A stretch of 64,000 bases of DNA from Bacteroidetes bacterium RIFCSPLOWO2_12_FULL_35_15 (GTDB lineage Bacteria; Bacteroidota; Bacteroidia; 2-12-FULL-35-15): assembly GCA_001769385.1 (NCBI GenBank), contig MEPB01000097.1:1-64000 (forward strand), read 5' to 3'. Below the pieces are notes generated by a model. It was not told the origin of the DNA, did not search any database, and worked only from the letters and a program-made list of their open reading frames with translations. The position numbers were made by a program, and so were the translations under genes. This document shows positions 27,601-39,600 of the stretch, piece after piece. The stretch's first letter is position 1; each line of letters begins with the position of its first letter.

Positions 27601-30242
27601 TCACTGGGGGGGCTCAAACTTCTAAGAGTGTATTATACGAAAAATACCTTAGAGGAATAAATGATCTCTATTTTAGGGCACTTGTACATGTAAATGGAAA
27701 TGGAAATGATTATGTTTCCGGATATGCCGAAGGAATTTATGATTATAATTTCGTAACAGAAACATCAACAATATCTAATATTGCTGGTGTTGACTGTTAT
27801 ACATATGGTTATATACAATTAAATCCCGTTACAATAGAAGACCATACCGGTTCATCAGTAAATCCAATTTCAAAAGCTGCGGTGCAGTTTGCACGTGTAA
27901 ATACTCCAAAAGAAGCATATGGGAACTCTAACTTTGCAGAGCCTACTGATCCAAACCCATCTGCAGTAAGTATCATTTCTGTTGTAAAAGCCATGGCTGA
28001 TGCTTCATTTATTAACAACATGATAGCAGCATTTCAAGGTGCGAATGGTTATTTGTATAATCAAGATTTAGGAAAAAACATTGTTCTTAATAAATCATGG
28101 GTGCGGTTACTAAATCCCAATATGAAAAAATTGGGTGGAGGGTCAAGAGTTAAAAAAATTACAATTTCTGATGAATGGGGAGATATGCTGGATAATGATG
28201 GAATTCTTCACAATAACACAACTAAAGACTTCAGCTATGGACAAGAATATGATTACACAAAAGTAGAAAACGGACAAGTCATTAGTTCTGGTGTTGCTTC
28301 TTACGAACCTTTAGTAGGCGGAGACGAAAACCCGTTTCGTTTACCGGTTGCTTTCAGCCAAAAAATGAAATTAGCAGCCGATCTTGATTATTTTCAGGAA
28401 GAACCATATGGTGAATCCTTTTTCCCATCTGCAAGTGTGGGTTATAGCAAGGTTACTGTTAAAAATTTACAACGGTATAAAAATGATGCTAACCCATCTT
28501 TAGGTGTAAAAGTTCAACGGCATGCCACTGGATCAGTGGTAAGCGAATTTTTTACATCGCGTGATTATCCAACAATAACCAAAAGAACTCCCATAGATGC
28601 CAGACCAAAAAAAACGGGAGCATTGCTCAAATTATTAAAATTAAGTGTTAGGGATTATATGACAGCAAGCCAGGGGTTCCAAATTGAATTAAATGATATG
28701 CATGGTAAACCTAAGGCAACATGGGTGTATGCGGAAGACCAAGTTACTTCTATATCAGGAGTAGAATACAAATACAAATCCAATGGTAACAAATTAAATA
28801 ATTCAGCGACTGTAATAAATAAAGATGGTAGTATTCAAACTACAAACATTGGGATTGATTATGATTTTGTGGCAGATATGCGCGAGCAAAAAACCGATGT
28901 AATTAATGCAGGGCTTCAAGTGAACCTATATGGATTTTTGGTTTCTGTTGTTCCTTGTGTTATTCCACCTATTTTACCATCCTTTAGTACTGAAAGAACA
29001 AGATTTCGTTCTGCAAGTGTAACAAAAGTTATTAATCATTTTGGCCTTTTAGAGGAAACAATTGCCTACGATTTGGGTTCAAAAGTATCCACCCAAAATT
29101 TGGCTTATGATTCCGAAACAGGAGAAGTTCTGTTAACTAAAACAAAAAATGATTTTAATGATGAGATGTATTCTGTTAATTTCCCTGCTCACTTGGCATA
29201 TGATAGAATGGGCCCGGGATATAAGAATGTGGGAGTAGTATTAAATAGCTCAAACGGATTAAATATAAATTCATCTGGAAAAGTAGTTTCTAATCCTTCA
29301 AATATTCTTATTCCTGGAGATGAAGTGCAAATTACTCCATTACCAACTGCACTTTCTGCAGATAGGTATTGGATAAGTAAAGAAACTGGAACAGGTAATT
29401 TGTATGTTATTGATAAAAATGGAAATCATGTTACCACAATTTCTTCTTCAGCATCAATCAAAGTAATTCGATCTGGACATAGAAATGAACAAGGAGTTTC
29501 AATTGGATCATTTGCCTCGTTAGTTAATCCAATTGATAAAGACAATAACCTTGTTTATGACAGCCAGTTAAATGCATTTGATGAAAGCTATAAAGTGCTT
29601 AATGCTAGTGCTGTTGAATATTCAGAAGTTTGGCGTACTTTCTGCGAATGCGGTGTAAATCCCGATGACCCTTCCAGCCCACATAACCCTTATTTATTAG
29701 GAAAATTAGGCAGTTGGAGAACAAAAAAATCATACACTTTTTTAAGTGACCGCAATCAAACTAAAGTAAACGACAATTCCAATATCCGCAAGGATGGAAC
29801 ATATAAATATTTTAGACAGTTCTGGTCTCCTTTTGGCTTAAATGATTGGACATCTCCTGGTGATATTACATCTACCAATTCTAATTGGACCTGGACATCG
29901 GAAGTTACTGAATACAGTCCTTATGGCCCTGAACTAGAAAACAAAGATGCACTTAATCGGTATTCTGCTGCTGTTTATGGATATAATAATTCCTTGCCGA
30001 TTGCAATAGGATCCAATTCACAATACCGTCAAATGGCAAACGATAATTTTGAAGATTATAATTTTGATGATTGTCCAGATGACCATTTTAGCTATGAAAG
30101 ACCTTTGTCAATAATTACTTCAGGAGCTGCTATTGATGGAACGCAATCGCATACGGGCAAAAGATCCATTAAAGTTCCGGCAGGAACATCTATTACAGTT
30201 ACAAAACCGCTTTTGGAGTGCACGGATCTGCAGCAACCTTAA
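24636..30242 (+). CDS. SpvB/RHS-associated giant secreted protein
   Basis: An 1868-aa exported protein. After a signal peptide it has the start found in Bacteroidota RHS loci: GDYNYNIPLLDVGGYPVNI, then SYNSGISMDQEASWVGLGWN, a pattern resembling SpvB-type proteins. The rest is rich in beta strands and Asn/Tyr. The frame ends abruptly at LLECTDLQQP, inside what looks like a carbohydrate-binding-type domain (KRSIKVPAGTSITVTK), whereas relatives go on to a CIGSF...NSNMKSYVYDP ending. That ending is present, in a different gene, at 32430-32907. It probably forms part of the shell or delivery structure of the RHS toxin. Confidence 0.72.
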   Translation: MKKQKFLKGIAVYMALSLLFEIFYPTVALALTGGPAQPESSAFTPVGTSDMVNLFSGDYNYNIPLLDVGGYPVNISYNSGISMDQEASWVGLGWNINPGAINRNMRGLPDEFKGDKVTKEFNVKPNQTYGVNTGVGFSIAGFEALSLNFSVGAKYNNYTGVGFEQSANIAITAGESGKTSGTASLGLHSSADGLDISPSVSMSAKNTNKDNVDTKFGASLGASFNSRAGLKALTISTSVSQSQKVKNDKQEVIGSTSGGSMGTGCSIDFNNPTYVPSQGMPMKNLSVNTSFQLGTTIYTADVTFNGTGYYSEQRLAQTKQIVPAYGYLNSDEGSALDKVLMDFNREKDGSFTKTTPCLPLTNYTYDLFSVSGQGVGGMFRPFRSDLGYVFDSRSTNTSDSYSLGVEIGLAMTAHAGVDVTINDVNSTTGKWTDNNDAASRLKFRKTVNGKPLYEPYYFKEAGEKNVDSYSALYNAIGGDQPVRIGLQDQGAFEVNAKNTFVVGGNSYGSEPNIPSVNYRPVRQRRNQLFSSISLGEYSKSAVDKDLFTSIYNHNGSVTPAVNTNHHIAEITTTKTDGSRYVYGIPAYNTKQREVTFNMSKFDGEGDVNTATTGLIQYNPGVDNTTGNLKGLDNYFSSTELPAYAHSYLLTAVLSVDYVDVTGNGPSIDDLGTYTKFSYSKNQNLYNWRVPYSSNKANFNEGLKTIHSDEQGNYVYGEKEIWILNKIETKNYVAIFTTTKSTAGGRADGFDVAGENGGIGTNPGKLLKKIALYSRPDYELYIGNLNLATPIKEVHFVYDYSLCQGTLNNVAGASGLWTRDTECEGVNLGGKLTLKQIYFTYGKSNKAKLNPYTFDYSAFNPSYGMKDYDKWGNYKPNSATLTNAEFPYVDQELIPITDVQNYDSNYPNRTYADLYSSAWTLNKITLPSGGTINVQYESDDYAFVQDRRAMQMFKITGLGTSSANNPVNSVSDLSQNSFMFFKLQDPIPTITGGAQTSKSVLYEKYLRGINDLYFRALVHVNGNGNDYVSGYAEGIYDYNFVTETSTISNIAGVDCYTYGYIQLNPVTIEDHTGSSVNPISKAAVQFARVNTPKEAYGNSNFAEPTDPNPSAVSIISVVKAMADASFINNMIAAFQGANGYLYNQDLGKNIVLNKSWVRLLNPNMKKLGGGSRVKKITISDEWGDMLDNDGILHNNTTKDFSYGQEYDYTKVENGQVISSGVASYEPLVGGDENPFRLPVAFSQKMKLAADLDYFQEEPYGESFFPSASVGYSKVTVKNLQRYKNDANPSLGVKVQRHATGSVVSEFFTSRDYPTITKRTPIDARPKKTGALLKLLKLSVRDYMTASQGFQIELNDMHGKPKATWVYAEDQVTSISGVEYKYKSNGNKLNNSATVINKDGSIQTTNIGIDYDFVADMREQKTDVINAGLQVNLYGFLVSVVPCVIPPILPSFSTERTRFRSASVTKVINHFGLLEETIAYDLGSKVSTQNLAYDSETGEVLLTKTKNDFNDEMYSVNFPAHLAYDRMGPGYKNVGVVLNSSNGLNINSSGKVVSNPSNILIPGDEVQITPLPTALSADRYWISKETGTGNLYVIDKNGNHVTTISSSASIKVIRSGHRNEQGVSIGSFASLVNPIDKDNNLVYDSQLNAFDESYKVLNASAVEYSEVWRTFCECGVNPDDPSSPHNPYLLGKLGSWRTKKSYTFLSDRNQTKVNDNSNIRKDGTYKYFRQFWSPFGLNDWTSPGDITSTNSNWTWTSEVTEYSPYGPELENKDALNRYSAAVYGYNNSLPIAIGSNSQYRQMANDNFEDYNFDDCPDDHFSYERPLSIITSGAAIDGTQSHTGKRSIKVPAGTSITVTKPLLECTDLQQP

Positions 30243-30326
30243 TGGATTTAATTATAAAATTGTTATGCATAGAAACATTGAAGAGATAATCTTGATTTGT
30301 AAAAAATTAAAAATAAAATTTTAAAT

Positions 30327-30755
30327 ATGAAAAATAAAATAAAAATCACAGGAATTCTTATGTTGTTCTTGATGATTCAATATAAAGCACATTCGCAGGC
30401 TAAGATACTTGATTTGTCTATTACTACAATAGAACAAAGCGACTCACTCGCATCGGATTCGGTTGAATTAGCGATCAATTTTAAGATCAGTGATGCTACT
30501 AATGCCTCCAAAGTTCATTTTTGGTTAGGGACTGCTATTAACGATTCCAGCCTGTTCGTGGCTATTCCAGCGTTTATTAGTAATGCAAACGAGCCGTTTT
30601 TATCTTTTCAGGGTAAAACGAACAAAATAGAAAACCACACAGTATTTTTTTACTTGAAAACAAGTAAACTCCTTTACAATAGTTTTGCTTTCGCTACTTT
30701 ATTTGTTGAAATGAATACTTCTGAAAAAACATCGCATTTATATTATAAAAAATAA
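30327..30755 (+). CDS. small exported protein
   Basis: A 142-aa protein with a signal peptide (ending KAHSQ) and a short beta-rich mature domain. No family recognised. It lies between the truncated giant gene and the PKD gene, in the place where the giant's C-terminus would be expected. Confidence 0.55.
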   Translation: MKNKIKITGILMLFLMIQYKAHSQAKILDLSITTIEQSDSLASDSVELAINFKISDATNASKVHFWLGTAINDSSLFVAIPAFISNANEPFLSFQGKTNKIENHTVFFYLKTSKLLYNSFAFATLFVEMNTSEKTSHLYYKK

Positions 30756-30765
30756 CTGATATACA

Positions 30766-32907
30766 ATGATTAATAAAACATATAAAAACAGTCTACTAAA
30801 AACAGTAATGGTTTTGGTGGGGATATTGCAACTTGATTGTCTGCTTGCTCAAAATGTATATACTGTTACTAAAATTACAGACCCGGATCCTATTGTTGAT
30901 ATTTACGATTTTAATGATGCATCATGTGATCCTGATATGTTTGGAACTTTACAATGGGCAATACGTAAGGCAATTGACCCAGCTACTTCTGGAACAAGTA
31001 CAATAAATTTTAATATTTCGGGAACTGGTTCAAATATTATTCAGTTACATTACCAATTACCTTCAATTACAAAACATGTTATTATTGACGGTACAACACA
31101 AGCAGGTTATCAAACAGGGCAACCCAATATAATAATTGATGGGAGTCTTGTGCCTATGGCATTATATCCTCTCGGATTTAAATTTGACGCAATAAGTAAT
31201 GGAAAAATACTTGGACTTTATGTTAGAAATTTTTATAAAGCGATAGTATTGAATAATTCAAACTCTTGTGAAATTACCAATAATGTGATTAATCAAAATT
31301 CAGAACAAAACATTACACTTCATATGTCTAATAATTGTATAATTCGCGGGAATTATGTAAACACTGATATTAGTTTAACTCATTTTTCTATAAATAGTGA
31401 GGAGGGAATATTTTTAACAAATAATAATGTAGGCGGTAGTTCTAATAATATTATTGGAGGAGCTCAATGTGGAGAAGGAAATACTATTGCATACACAACA
31501 AGCGAGGGGATTGATAATGATCCTACAAATTCAAATCCATCAAACAATATAAATAATCTGTTTTCTGGAAATATAATTTTTGGAAATACTTTTGATGCTA
31601 TTGAATTACGTAATGCTGCAAATGGTAATAAATCAGCACCTACAATTATTACAGCTGGATGCACAACCTCCGGAACATCAGAACCGAACGACATTATTGA
31701 ATTATTTGGAAGTTCTGGTCCTGGCTCTGCTTTAAAAAATGCGAACCAATTTATGAAAACAATTGTTGCAGATGCTTTAGGAGACTGGACCGCTGATTTT
31801 GATCTCATTCAGTATCCTTTTATTACAGCAACCGCTCATAACAGTTTAAACAACACATCTGAACTGAGTCCTGCCATTAGTATTACACCTTCCGTTTTGG
31901 ATTTTAGTTTTCCATCCAATTTGTGCCTTGCATCTTCAATCACTTTTAATAATGTTTCAACTTCCTGTTCGGGCAACATTACATATAAATGGGATTTTGG
32001 TGATGGGTCCGCTTTGTCGACCAGTTCAACGCATACTTATACTTCCCTTGGCACATATAATGTTACTTTATTTATGTATCCACCTATATACTGCAATCCG
32101 TATTCAGTAACAAAATCAATAACAATTACAACCTGTTGTCCTACCTGCTCAAATATACAGTTTGGAATAATGCAAGGTCAAGGGAAAGAGATATGTGCTG
32201 GAAATCCTGTCGTTTTTAAAAATACATCCCTCGAATGCACTGGTTCACCAAATTATCAGTGGGATTTTGGTGACGGAACAACCGCTACAGGTTTAATTAT
32301 AGCACATACCTATACCTCTGCAGGTACCTATAGCGTCACGCTAAGTATTATTGGAGTAGGTGAATGTCCTACTTCATCTGTAACAAACATTGTAACTATA
32401 ACAAATTGCACAAGCTTAGGATGTGATGACTGTATTGGCTCTTTTGCTCCAATAGAAGGGGAGTATTTGGTAAGTACTTGGGTAAAGCAAGCAAATGGCG
32501 AAAATCTTACTACATATGCCAATGCTGGTGTAACCATAAAATTTGTAGAGTCAAGTATGGTGTATGGTCCATTTTTTCCTGATCCCACAAGCAAAATTAT
32601 TGATGGATGGCAGCGCATCGACAGCAAGTTTTCTGTCCCAGCAGGTGCAACTAAAATATTAATTGAGTTGGTAAATACATGGACATCCGATGTGTTTTTT
32701 GATGATATACGTATTCATCCACTGAATAGTAATATGAAATCCTATGTTTACGACCCCATCACCCTTCGTTTAGTTGCCGAATTGGATGAAAATAATTATG
32801 CAACCTTTTATGAATATGATGAAGATGGAGCCTTAATAAGAGTAAAAAAAGAAACTGAAAGAGGAGTTGTAACGATAAAAGAAACAAGAAATAATAATAA
32901 AAAATAA
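30766..32907 (+). CDS. exported beta-helix/PKD protein with a transplanted RHS-partner C-terminus
   Basis: A 713-aa protein. The signal peptide ends near LLAQ. Residues 60-330 are a right-handed beta-helix-like region with Asn-rich turns. Two PKD domains follow, each with a YxWDFGDG signature (near 405 and 503) and HTYTS-x-GTYxVT strands. The last 160 residues (CIGSFAPIEGEYLVSTW ... NSNMKSYVYDPITLRL ... ATFYEYDEDG) are the ending I would expect for the 1868-aa protein upstream. It looks like a fusion made by recombination around a Cys-Thr segment. Confidence 0.65.
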   Translation: MINKTYKNSLLKTVMVLVGILQLDCLLAQNVYTVTKITDPDPIVDIYDFNDASCDPDMFGTLQWAIRKAIDPATSGTSTINFNISGTGSNIIQLHYQLPSITKHVIIDGTTQAGYQTGQPNIIIDGSLVPMALYPLGFKFDAISNGKILGLYVRNFYKAIVLNNSNSCEITNNVINQNSEQNITLHMSNNCIIRGNYVNTDISLTHFSINSEEGIFLTNNNVGGSSNNIIGGAQCGEGNTIAYTTSEGIDNDPTNSNPSNNINNLFSGNIIFGNTFDAIELRNAANGNKSAPTIITAGCTTSGTSEPNDIIELFGSSGPGSALKNANQFMKTIVADALGDWTADFDLIQYPFITATAHNSLNNTSELSPAISITPSVLDFSFPSNLCLASSITFNNVSTSCSGNITYKWDFGDGSALSTSSTHTYTSLGTYNVTLFMYPPIYCNPYSVTKSITITTCCPTCSNIQFGIMQGQGKEICAGNPVVFKNTSLECTGSPNYQWDFGDGTTATGLIIAHTYTSAGTYSVTLSIIGVGECPTSSVTNIVTITNCTSLGCDDCIGSFAPIEGEYLVSTWVKQANGENLTTYANAGVTIKFVESSMVYGPFFPDPTSKIIDGWQRIDSKFSVPAGATKILIELVNTWTSDVFFDDIRIHPLNSNMKSYVYDPITLRLVAELDENNYATFYEYDEDGALIRVKKETERGVVTIKETRNNNKK

Positions 32908-32916
32908 GAGTTCTAA

Positions 32917-33636
32917 ATGATTAGGTATTATATAAGTTTTTTTGTTTGCCTTATGGTATTAAATGTATATAGCCAGAATGCAAAACAAGATATGATAAAA
33001 ATTAACGAAGCCTACTCAAAATTTAATGATTTGGCCATGAATATTACATATAATTTATACCCGAATTATACTGCAACATCACCTGTTGAAACGGAAACAG
33101 GATCTTTTAAACAGCATGAAAGCCTCCGATATAGTAAATTGAAAGGCATTGAATCTCTTCAAAATAAAGAATATTTAGTGGTTGTTGATAATGAAGAAAA
33201 GTTAATTGTTGTTAGCAATCCAGTAAAATTCAATCCTGGTAAAATTACCATGGTAGATTTAGACAAGGCTTTTACCAATTGTTCTTCTATACAATTTATT
33301 GATAACAAATCTGCTCTAAGTGGTTATAAGTTAACTTTTAAAGAAACCATTGTTTCAGAGTTTGACGCAATTGATTTGTACTTCAATAAAAAAACTTTTT
33401 TAGTTGAAAAGATAGTTTTTTATTACCGTGAAAAAATAAGAGTAAACGAATACGATGAAAGTTCGCCAAAAGAAAAGCCGAAATTGGAAATTGTATTTTC
33501 AAATATGGATTTTAAAACAATTTCAGATTTGACTTTTTTTTCTGAAAATCGCTTTATTGAAAAACGAAAAGGGAAGTATTTCCCTGTAAGTATATATACC
33601 AATTTCGAGGTGTTTGATCAAAAATTAGCAAAATAA
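32917..33636 (+). CDS. exported LolA-like protein
   Basis: A 239-aa protein with a signal peptide ending near YSQ. The mature part has alternating beta strands with a concave-sheet pattern like LolA (lipoprotein carrier) proteins: LRYSKLKG, EYLVVVDNEEKLIVVSN and LYFNKKTFLVEKIVFYY. It lies 9 bases after the PKD gene and 22 before the RHS gene. It may help carry or fold the neighbouring surface proteins. The LolA call is tentative. Confidence 0.5.
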   Translation: MIRYYISFFVCLMVLNVYSQNAKQDMIKINEAYSKFNDLAMNITYNLYPNYTATSPVETETGSFKQHESLRYSKLKGIESLQNKEYLVVVDNEEKLIVVSNPVKFNPGKITMVDLDKAFTNCSSIQFIDNKSALSGYKLTFKETIVSEFDAIDLYFNKKTFLVEKIVFYYREKIRVNEYDESSPKEKPKLEIVFSNMDFKTISDLTFFSENRFIEKRKGKYFPVSIYTNFEVFDQKLAK

Positions 33637-33657
33637 ATTATAGCAAAACATATATCT

Positions 33658-36600
33658 ATGAAACATTCAAGATCCATAATTATTTTACAGCTTCTAATGT
33701 TGTTTTCCTGTGGAGCTATAAAAGCAGGTACTGAAACTGTTGGCACTCCTATTTCTGGTAGTCAGATTGTAAATTTTGCTTCTGTTTTTGTGCAGGACAA
33801 TAGTTATCCCAATGTTGAAGTTTCAGGACTTACAAAAGTTGCTAATGCCAGCAGCAAGGTGATTTTTAGTATTGATAATGCAAGCAATCTCTATTATAAT
33901 TCAAGTAATACTGTAAAACTTGGATTGAAAATATATTCCTTCGATAAAAATGGAATAGCGCAAGTGCTACCAAATATTATTGAACTAGAGGTTGGCTACT
34001 CGCCCACTGGAGTTTATAAGGATAAAAGTGCTTATGTTGTCAATGGAAGTCATAAAATAACTGCGGTAATTCAATATATTGTTGATGCTAATAATGTGGT
34101 TATTCCAGTTGGTTCTATTCCTCAAAACTTACGATTGGAAGTGGAGCAAACAACAGAACGATACTATTTGTTCAGTACCTCAACCGCTCCAACTTCAGTA
34201 GCAAGTGCATTAATTGTTGGTACTTCCAATGAATTAAATATCCATTGGAATGTGCAACCAGGTGCTGAAGAATATGAATTGGAGTGGACGTATGTAAACG
34301 ACTATGGAGAAACATTAGGTGCACCTTTACCAAGTTCATCGGTTTCATGTAACTTTAGGGACAATAGCACCAGAGTGCGTTTAAGTCAAAATCACTATAC
34401 TATTTCTTTGGTATTTGATGAAGGCTATGTAGTTTATAGAGTTAGAGGAATTGGTAGACCATTAACTGATTTATCAAAAGAATTATTTGGAGTGTGGAGT
34501 GCTGCAGAATCAGGATATGTTTCAAGTTACAATCCTTTGTATTATCACCAAATAAATCCTAGCGATAGACATGAAACAAGTAAAAATTGGCAATACAGTG
34601 CAACTTATGCTGAAGAAGGAAAGAAAAAAGAAGTAGTTTCCTATTTTGACGGTAGTCTCCGTAACCGTCAATCGGTAACCAAATTAAATACGGATAACAA
34701 AACAATCGTTGGAGAAACAATCTATGATTATCAAGGGCGAGGGGCTATTCAGGTATTACCAACACCCACATTAGAATCAACCATTAAATTTTATCCTGAT
34801 TTTAATAAAAGTACAACAACAGGTTTGCCGGGATATAGTCGTAAAGATTTTGATGAAGATGCTACAGGTTCAAGTTGTGATGCCCCTACATTTGGTATGA
34901 GCACTACATCTGGTAGTTCAAATTATTACTCTTCAGCTAACCTCAATAAAAATGGATATCAATCTTATGTGCCAGATGCTAACCTATATCCTTTTTCACA
35001 AATTGAATATACACCTGATAATACAGGAAGAATCCGAAGACAAAGCGGAGTGGGAAAAGATCATCAACTAGGATCGACCCATGAAACACAGTATTTTTAT
35101 TCACAACCAGAACAAGTACAATTGGATCGATTGTTTGGTTCTGAAGTGGGAGATTATAAACACTACAAAAAAAACATGGTAATTGATGCGAATGGACAGG
35201 TTAGCGTATCTTACCTGAACCAGGAAGGAAAAGTAGTTGCAACTTCATTAGCCGGTGATCGACCACAAAATGTAAATGCCTTGCCAAGTGAAGGGGCTGC
35301 AAGTACTCGATTAACAATTAATTATATAAAAACAAACCCTACACCTGATCCTTTAGTTCCAAATTCCAATGAAAATATAGATAATGCTCTTGTATTTTCA
35401 AAGGAATTATCAGTAGCTACAGCTGGGAATTACGAATTTTATTATGATATGGCAGCACCTCATTTTCAGGACATGTGTTTGCCAAATCCGATTTGTTATA
35501 CATGCGTTTATGATTTGGAAATAAGCATAAAAGATGCTTGTGGTTTACCAATGATAGCTTCTGTCTCAAAAACTATTGGAACATTCGTAGATGGAAATGA
35601 AAATGAAAATTTTGATACAACATGTGGTGGAACTACTGCTTTTTCAATGTCTCCTTCTCCTGTAATAGCTTTTCTTCCTGTAGGAACTTATACAATCTAT
35701 AAAAAATTAAAAATCAATGAACCAGCTATTGATTTTTATACCGATAATTTTATTGCAAATAACACATGTATTACTCCATATGAAACGTTTTTAACTAACG
35801 CTCTTGCACGTGTTGATACATTAGCTTGTGATATCAGTTGTGAACAGTGTGTTTTAAGTTTAGGTGATTATGCAAATCATAAGGATTCCACAAAATCCGA
35901 TCCACTAAACTTTGCATCAACGTACGACCCAAATTATGTATTTTATACTATATCCGAATGGAAAAGAGCAATAAAGCAATGTAATGCCCCTTGCGAACCT
36001 GCAAATTTATGTGAAGCAGAATACCAAACATTACTATCGGATGTTAGTCCATCTGGACAATATGGTAAATTTGTAATAGATGCAAATGGAATAGCCTTGT
36101 CCATAGAGCCCTTGTCTGTATTTAATTCTGCTAATTCATTGCCAGATGGGACAAATGCGTATTGGAGGTCCCCGAAAAGAACTGGTTTGGGATTGCATTA
36201 TTATGAGGAAAATGGCACCGAATCAAAAATTACTGCAACATTACAATCAGATGGTAGTTATTATCCTCAACTTAATTTTACCCCTAGCCCTGCTGACCTT
36301 ATAGTTTATGTATATCCAGAACAACTTGCCAATCTAATTGATTTCATAAATGAATTTGGTAATCATCTTGATTGGGCAAAATCATTGGTTGAATACCATC
36401 CTGAATATCCGTATTATGAATGGTGCATAAAAAACAGTACTCCCACCTTCTCTCATACTGGTACTGGAGTTACAGAGCTTACTAGTGACACCTTCGATGA
36501 CTTGCTTCGATCAAAAGATACTTATGCAGGTGCTGTGGATCCAGCAGTAGGTCTTCTTGATGGCACTAATGGCATTTTAGATTTATTAAATCAAGATCCG

Positions 36601-39600
36601 TATTTTTCAAATACTACTACCGCTACTCCAAATTCAGGACAAGGAGTATGGCAAAAAGCTGCCATGCTTGCATTATTAACTCATTATAATGGATCATCAA
36701 ATCCTAATTTGAAAGTAATGTGTGCAAAGGTTGCTCGTTGTGGTACTAATTATTATACTCCAGAACCTCCTTTGTGTGGGGATTTTGGAAGTCCGAATGA
36801 TGCAAATGGCAATCCATTATTTAATCCTTCTGTTATACAAAATCAAGAATGGATTTTATACCGAAATATTTATTTAGCAGAAAAGCAGAAATTACAACAA
36901 AAGGCCGCTAATGGTTATGCTATATCTCAGCACAATTATAATGGTTGTATTGGAGTTGGAACCGGGAATTATAATCCATGGTATTCAGGGCCGTTTTCTT
37001 GGACGAATGCAAACCACGACCCTTGCGGATGGTATACCTGGCATTTATATAAAAATAAAGTAAAACGTTTCCAGAACGCAGGCGATGCAATGGATGGTGT
37101 AGATCCTTTTGGTGATCAACAAACCGCATTTAATACACTTGTTAACAATACAGAATACAATATGTATCTGGAAACCGGACAGTGCCCGGTAACAATTGAC
37201 CTTGGATCTTTATTAGATAATTTAGCTCAAAACAATAGTTTGGTTTCATTAAGTAGTGATTTAATTTATAATCCTTTATTTACCAAACGTTTGTATGATG
37301 CTTTAACTCCAATCCTCTCAAGAACTCCTTTTATATATTATAATTGGAGTTCATCAATTAGTGGTACTAATACTATAAGTGGCCTATTCACAGGGGGGGC
37401 TACAAGTTGCCAACTGACTTTAACTTTACCTGGTACTAATATCTGGTCTGATGTTAAAAGACTATACAATATTCGTTTTACAAATGAATCACCTGTAGGC
37501 ACTTTCAATTTCACAATTATCGCCCTTTTGGCAGATCCAAATCCCTTAGATCAAATTCCAGCACCTCAAGTTATTGTAAACGGAAGTACATGCATAAATC
37601 TTAATACTTGTAGCTTCCCTGCTAATTGTGGCCCAAGTGAAGATGCATTACACATCCAAAATTTATTCAATGGATTAATATCAAATTCACAACTTTTGGT
37701 AAATGATGTAGATTTAGCAGTAGCCCCTTATGATGTTTTATATACAAATAATGTAATCCTACCAGCAGGAGTTACATATACTAGTATAAAATGGAACGGT
37801 ACTACTTCTAATTATGGAAGCCTTGACTATACGTTTTCTAATGGTACTTCTAACCAATGCGATTTTTCTTTTGTAAATTCAGGCTTTGTCATGAGCGATA
37901 TTCAATACTTTGCACATATAAAACCTGATCCAACAAATCCAACTCACGAATTTGACATTGATGCTTGGGTTGGAACTCAATTTGAACCAATGCATGTTAC
38001 TAATGTTTCGGGGTGCTTTAACTTTCAGGCATGCACTCCACCTGCAAATTCGGGGTGTACAGGGGCTGGGTTTGAAAATAACGAAGGTTTGTTAGCAGCT
38101 TTAAATACCATTGCTAATCAAGGAGAACTATTGACCACATTTAACTTATCTAGCACTTTGCCTAATTTCGTTGGTTTATATGCGGTAAGCTACCCTAATA
38201 TTAATAATTATGGCAGTTCTGCTGAGTGGAATTTTAATAATGTAAATACATCTACAAAAGAATATTTTGCAACGATAAATCTGCATTTATTGCTACCTCC
38301 GGTTGAGAAAAGTGATCCCATTACGATTAATGTTGCATGTCCAATTTATTTACAATTTTCAGATTTAGGAAATACACATACTTATAGTAACATTATCGGC
38401 TTTAGTAATTTGCAGGTTTCTTCATCAGGTGACAACAGTCATTTTACTGTGTTAGCTACATTTAGTGATGGAACAAGTTTAAAATTGTTTGGTTCCATTG
38501 GATGTTTACCCCTTGCTGTTTGTGAACCCTGCATTAAGTATACATCTGTTGCAACACTTATGGCTTATAATTTTGATGGATATGATCCGCTGGATCCGAA
38601 TTTTGATTTTACAAGTACAAGGACCTATAGCCCTAGTCCTGCTTGTGGTGGACCTTCTGCTCCTTATTTTAACAATAAATTTTTAATAGGAGGACCTGGT
38701 TATTGTGCAAACACTTACCCGGATCATAACAACCCGGGTGTAGGTAATTTTTATTATTGCTATTTTCGTGATCTCATGAATGGTTCTTTATTATGGGACA
38801 AAACAATAAGTGGAATTCTGCCTAATACATTTTATAAATTTAGTTATTGGGTTGTACGTGGTAATGCAATAACTCCAGATGAGCCACAATGGTCTGGTTC
38901 AGACTTGCAATTAAGTATAGATGGTGTCATTTCGAATACAAATGCACCTTCAACAACTTATACTTGGACTGAAGTATCTCAAATTTGGTTCTCGGGCGCA
39001 TCACCCGGCACTGTCAATTTAAAAATTGGTTCGCATTTACAATACGGTACATTAGGTTTAGACGACATTAAGTTTGAACAAGTGGAAGAAACTCCTTGTG
39101 CGCTCACTCCGCATCCAACAGTTTTGGTATTGCCTTACGTGAACCCTTGTATTAAAAATTTAATTGATCTGGCAACTGCAAATGCGCATTATTCTTATAA
39201 TTCATACATAGACTCAATAAAAGCAGATTTCCGTGAGAAATACTTATCCGTATGTAAAAACTCTTTAGAAAATCTGAAAATGGTGTATGATGATAAAGAA
39301 TACCATTTTACCTTGTATTATTATGATCAGGCTGGCAATTTAATTAAAACAGTTCCACCTGAAGGTGTTGTTTTGGTAACTGACCCGCTCGACTTTACTC
39401 AGATTGCGACTGATCGTTTGAATAAAACACAAACATATCTTACAAAACATACACTAAAAACAAGGTATGAATACAATTCATTGAATCAGCTTATCCGTCA
39501 GGCTACACCTGATAATGCCTTAATGAACAAATGGTTGATGAATGGAGTATCCTCACTGCCTGCTACAACCAATATTTATGGAATGGCATTTAGCAGTGAT

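Noticed and set aside
31464-31808. 114-codon minus-strand frame inside the PKD gene
   Set aside because: Antisense of beta-helix coding; no RBS, no homologous motif.
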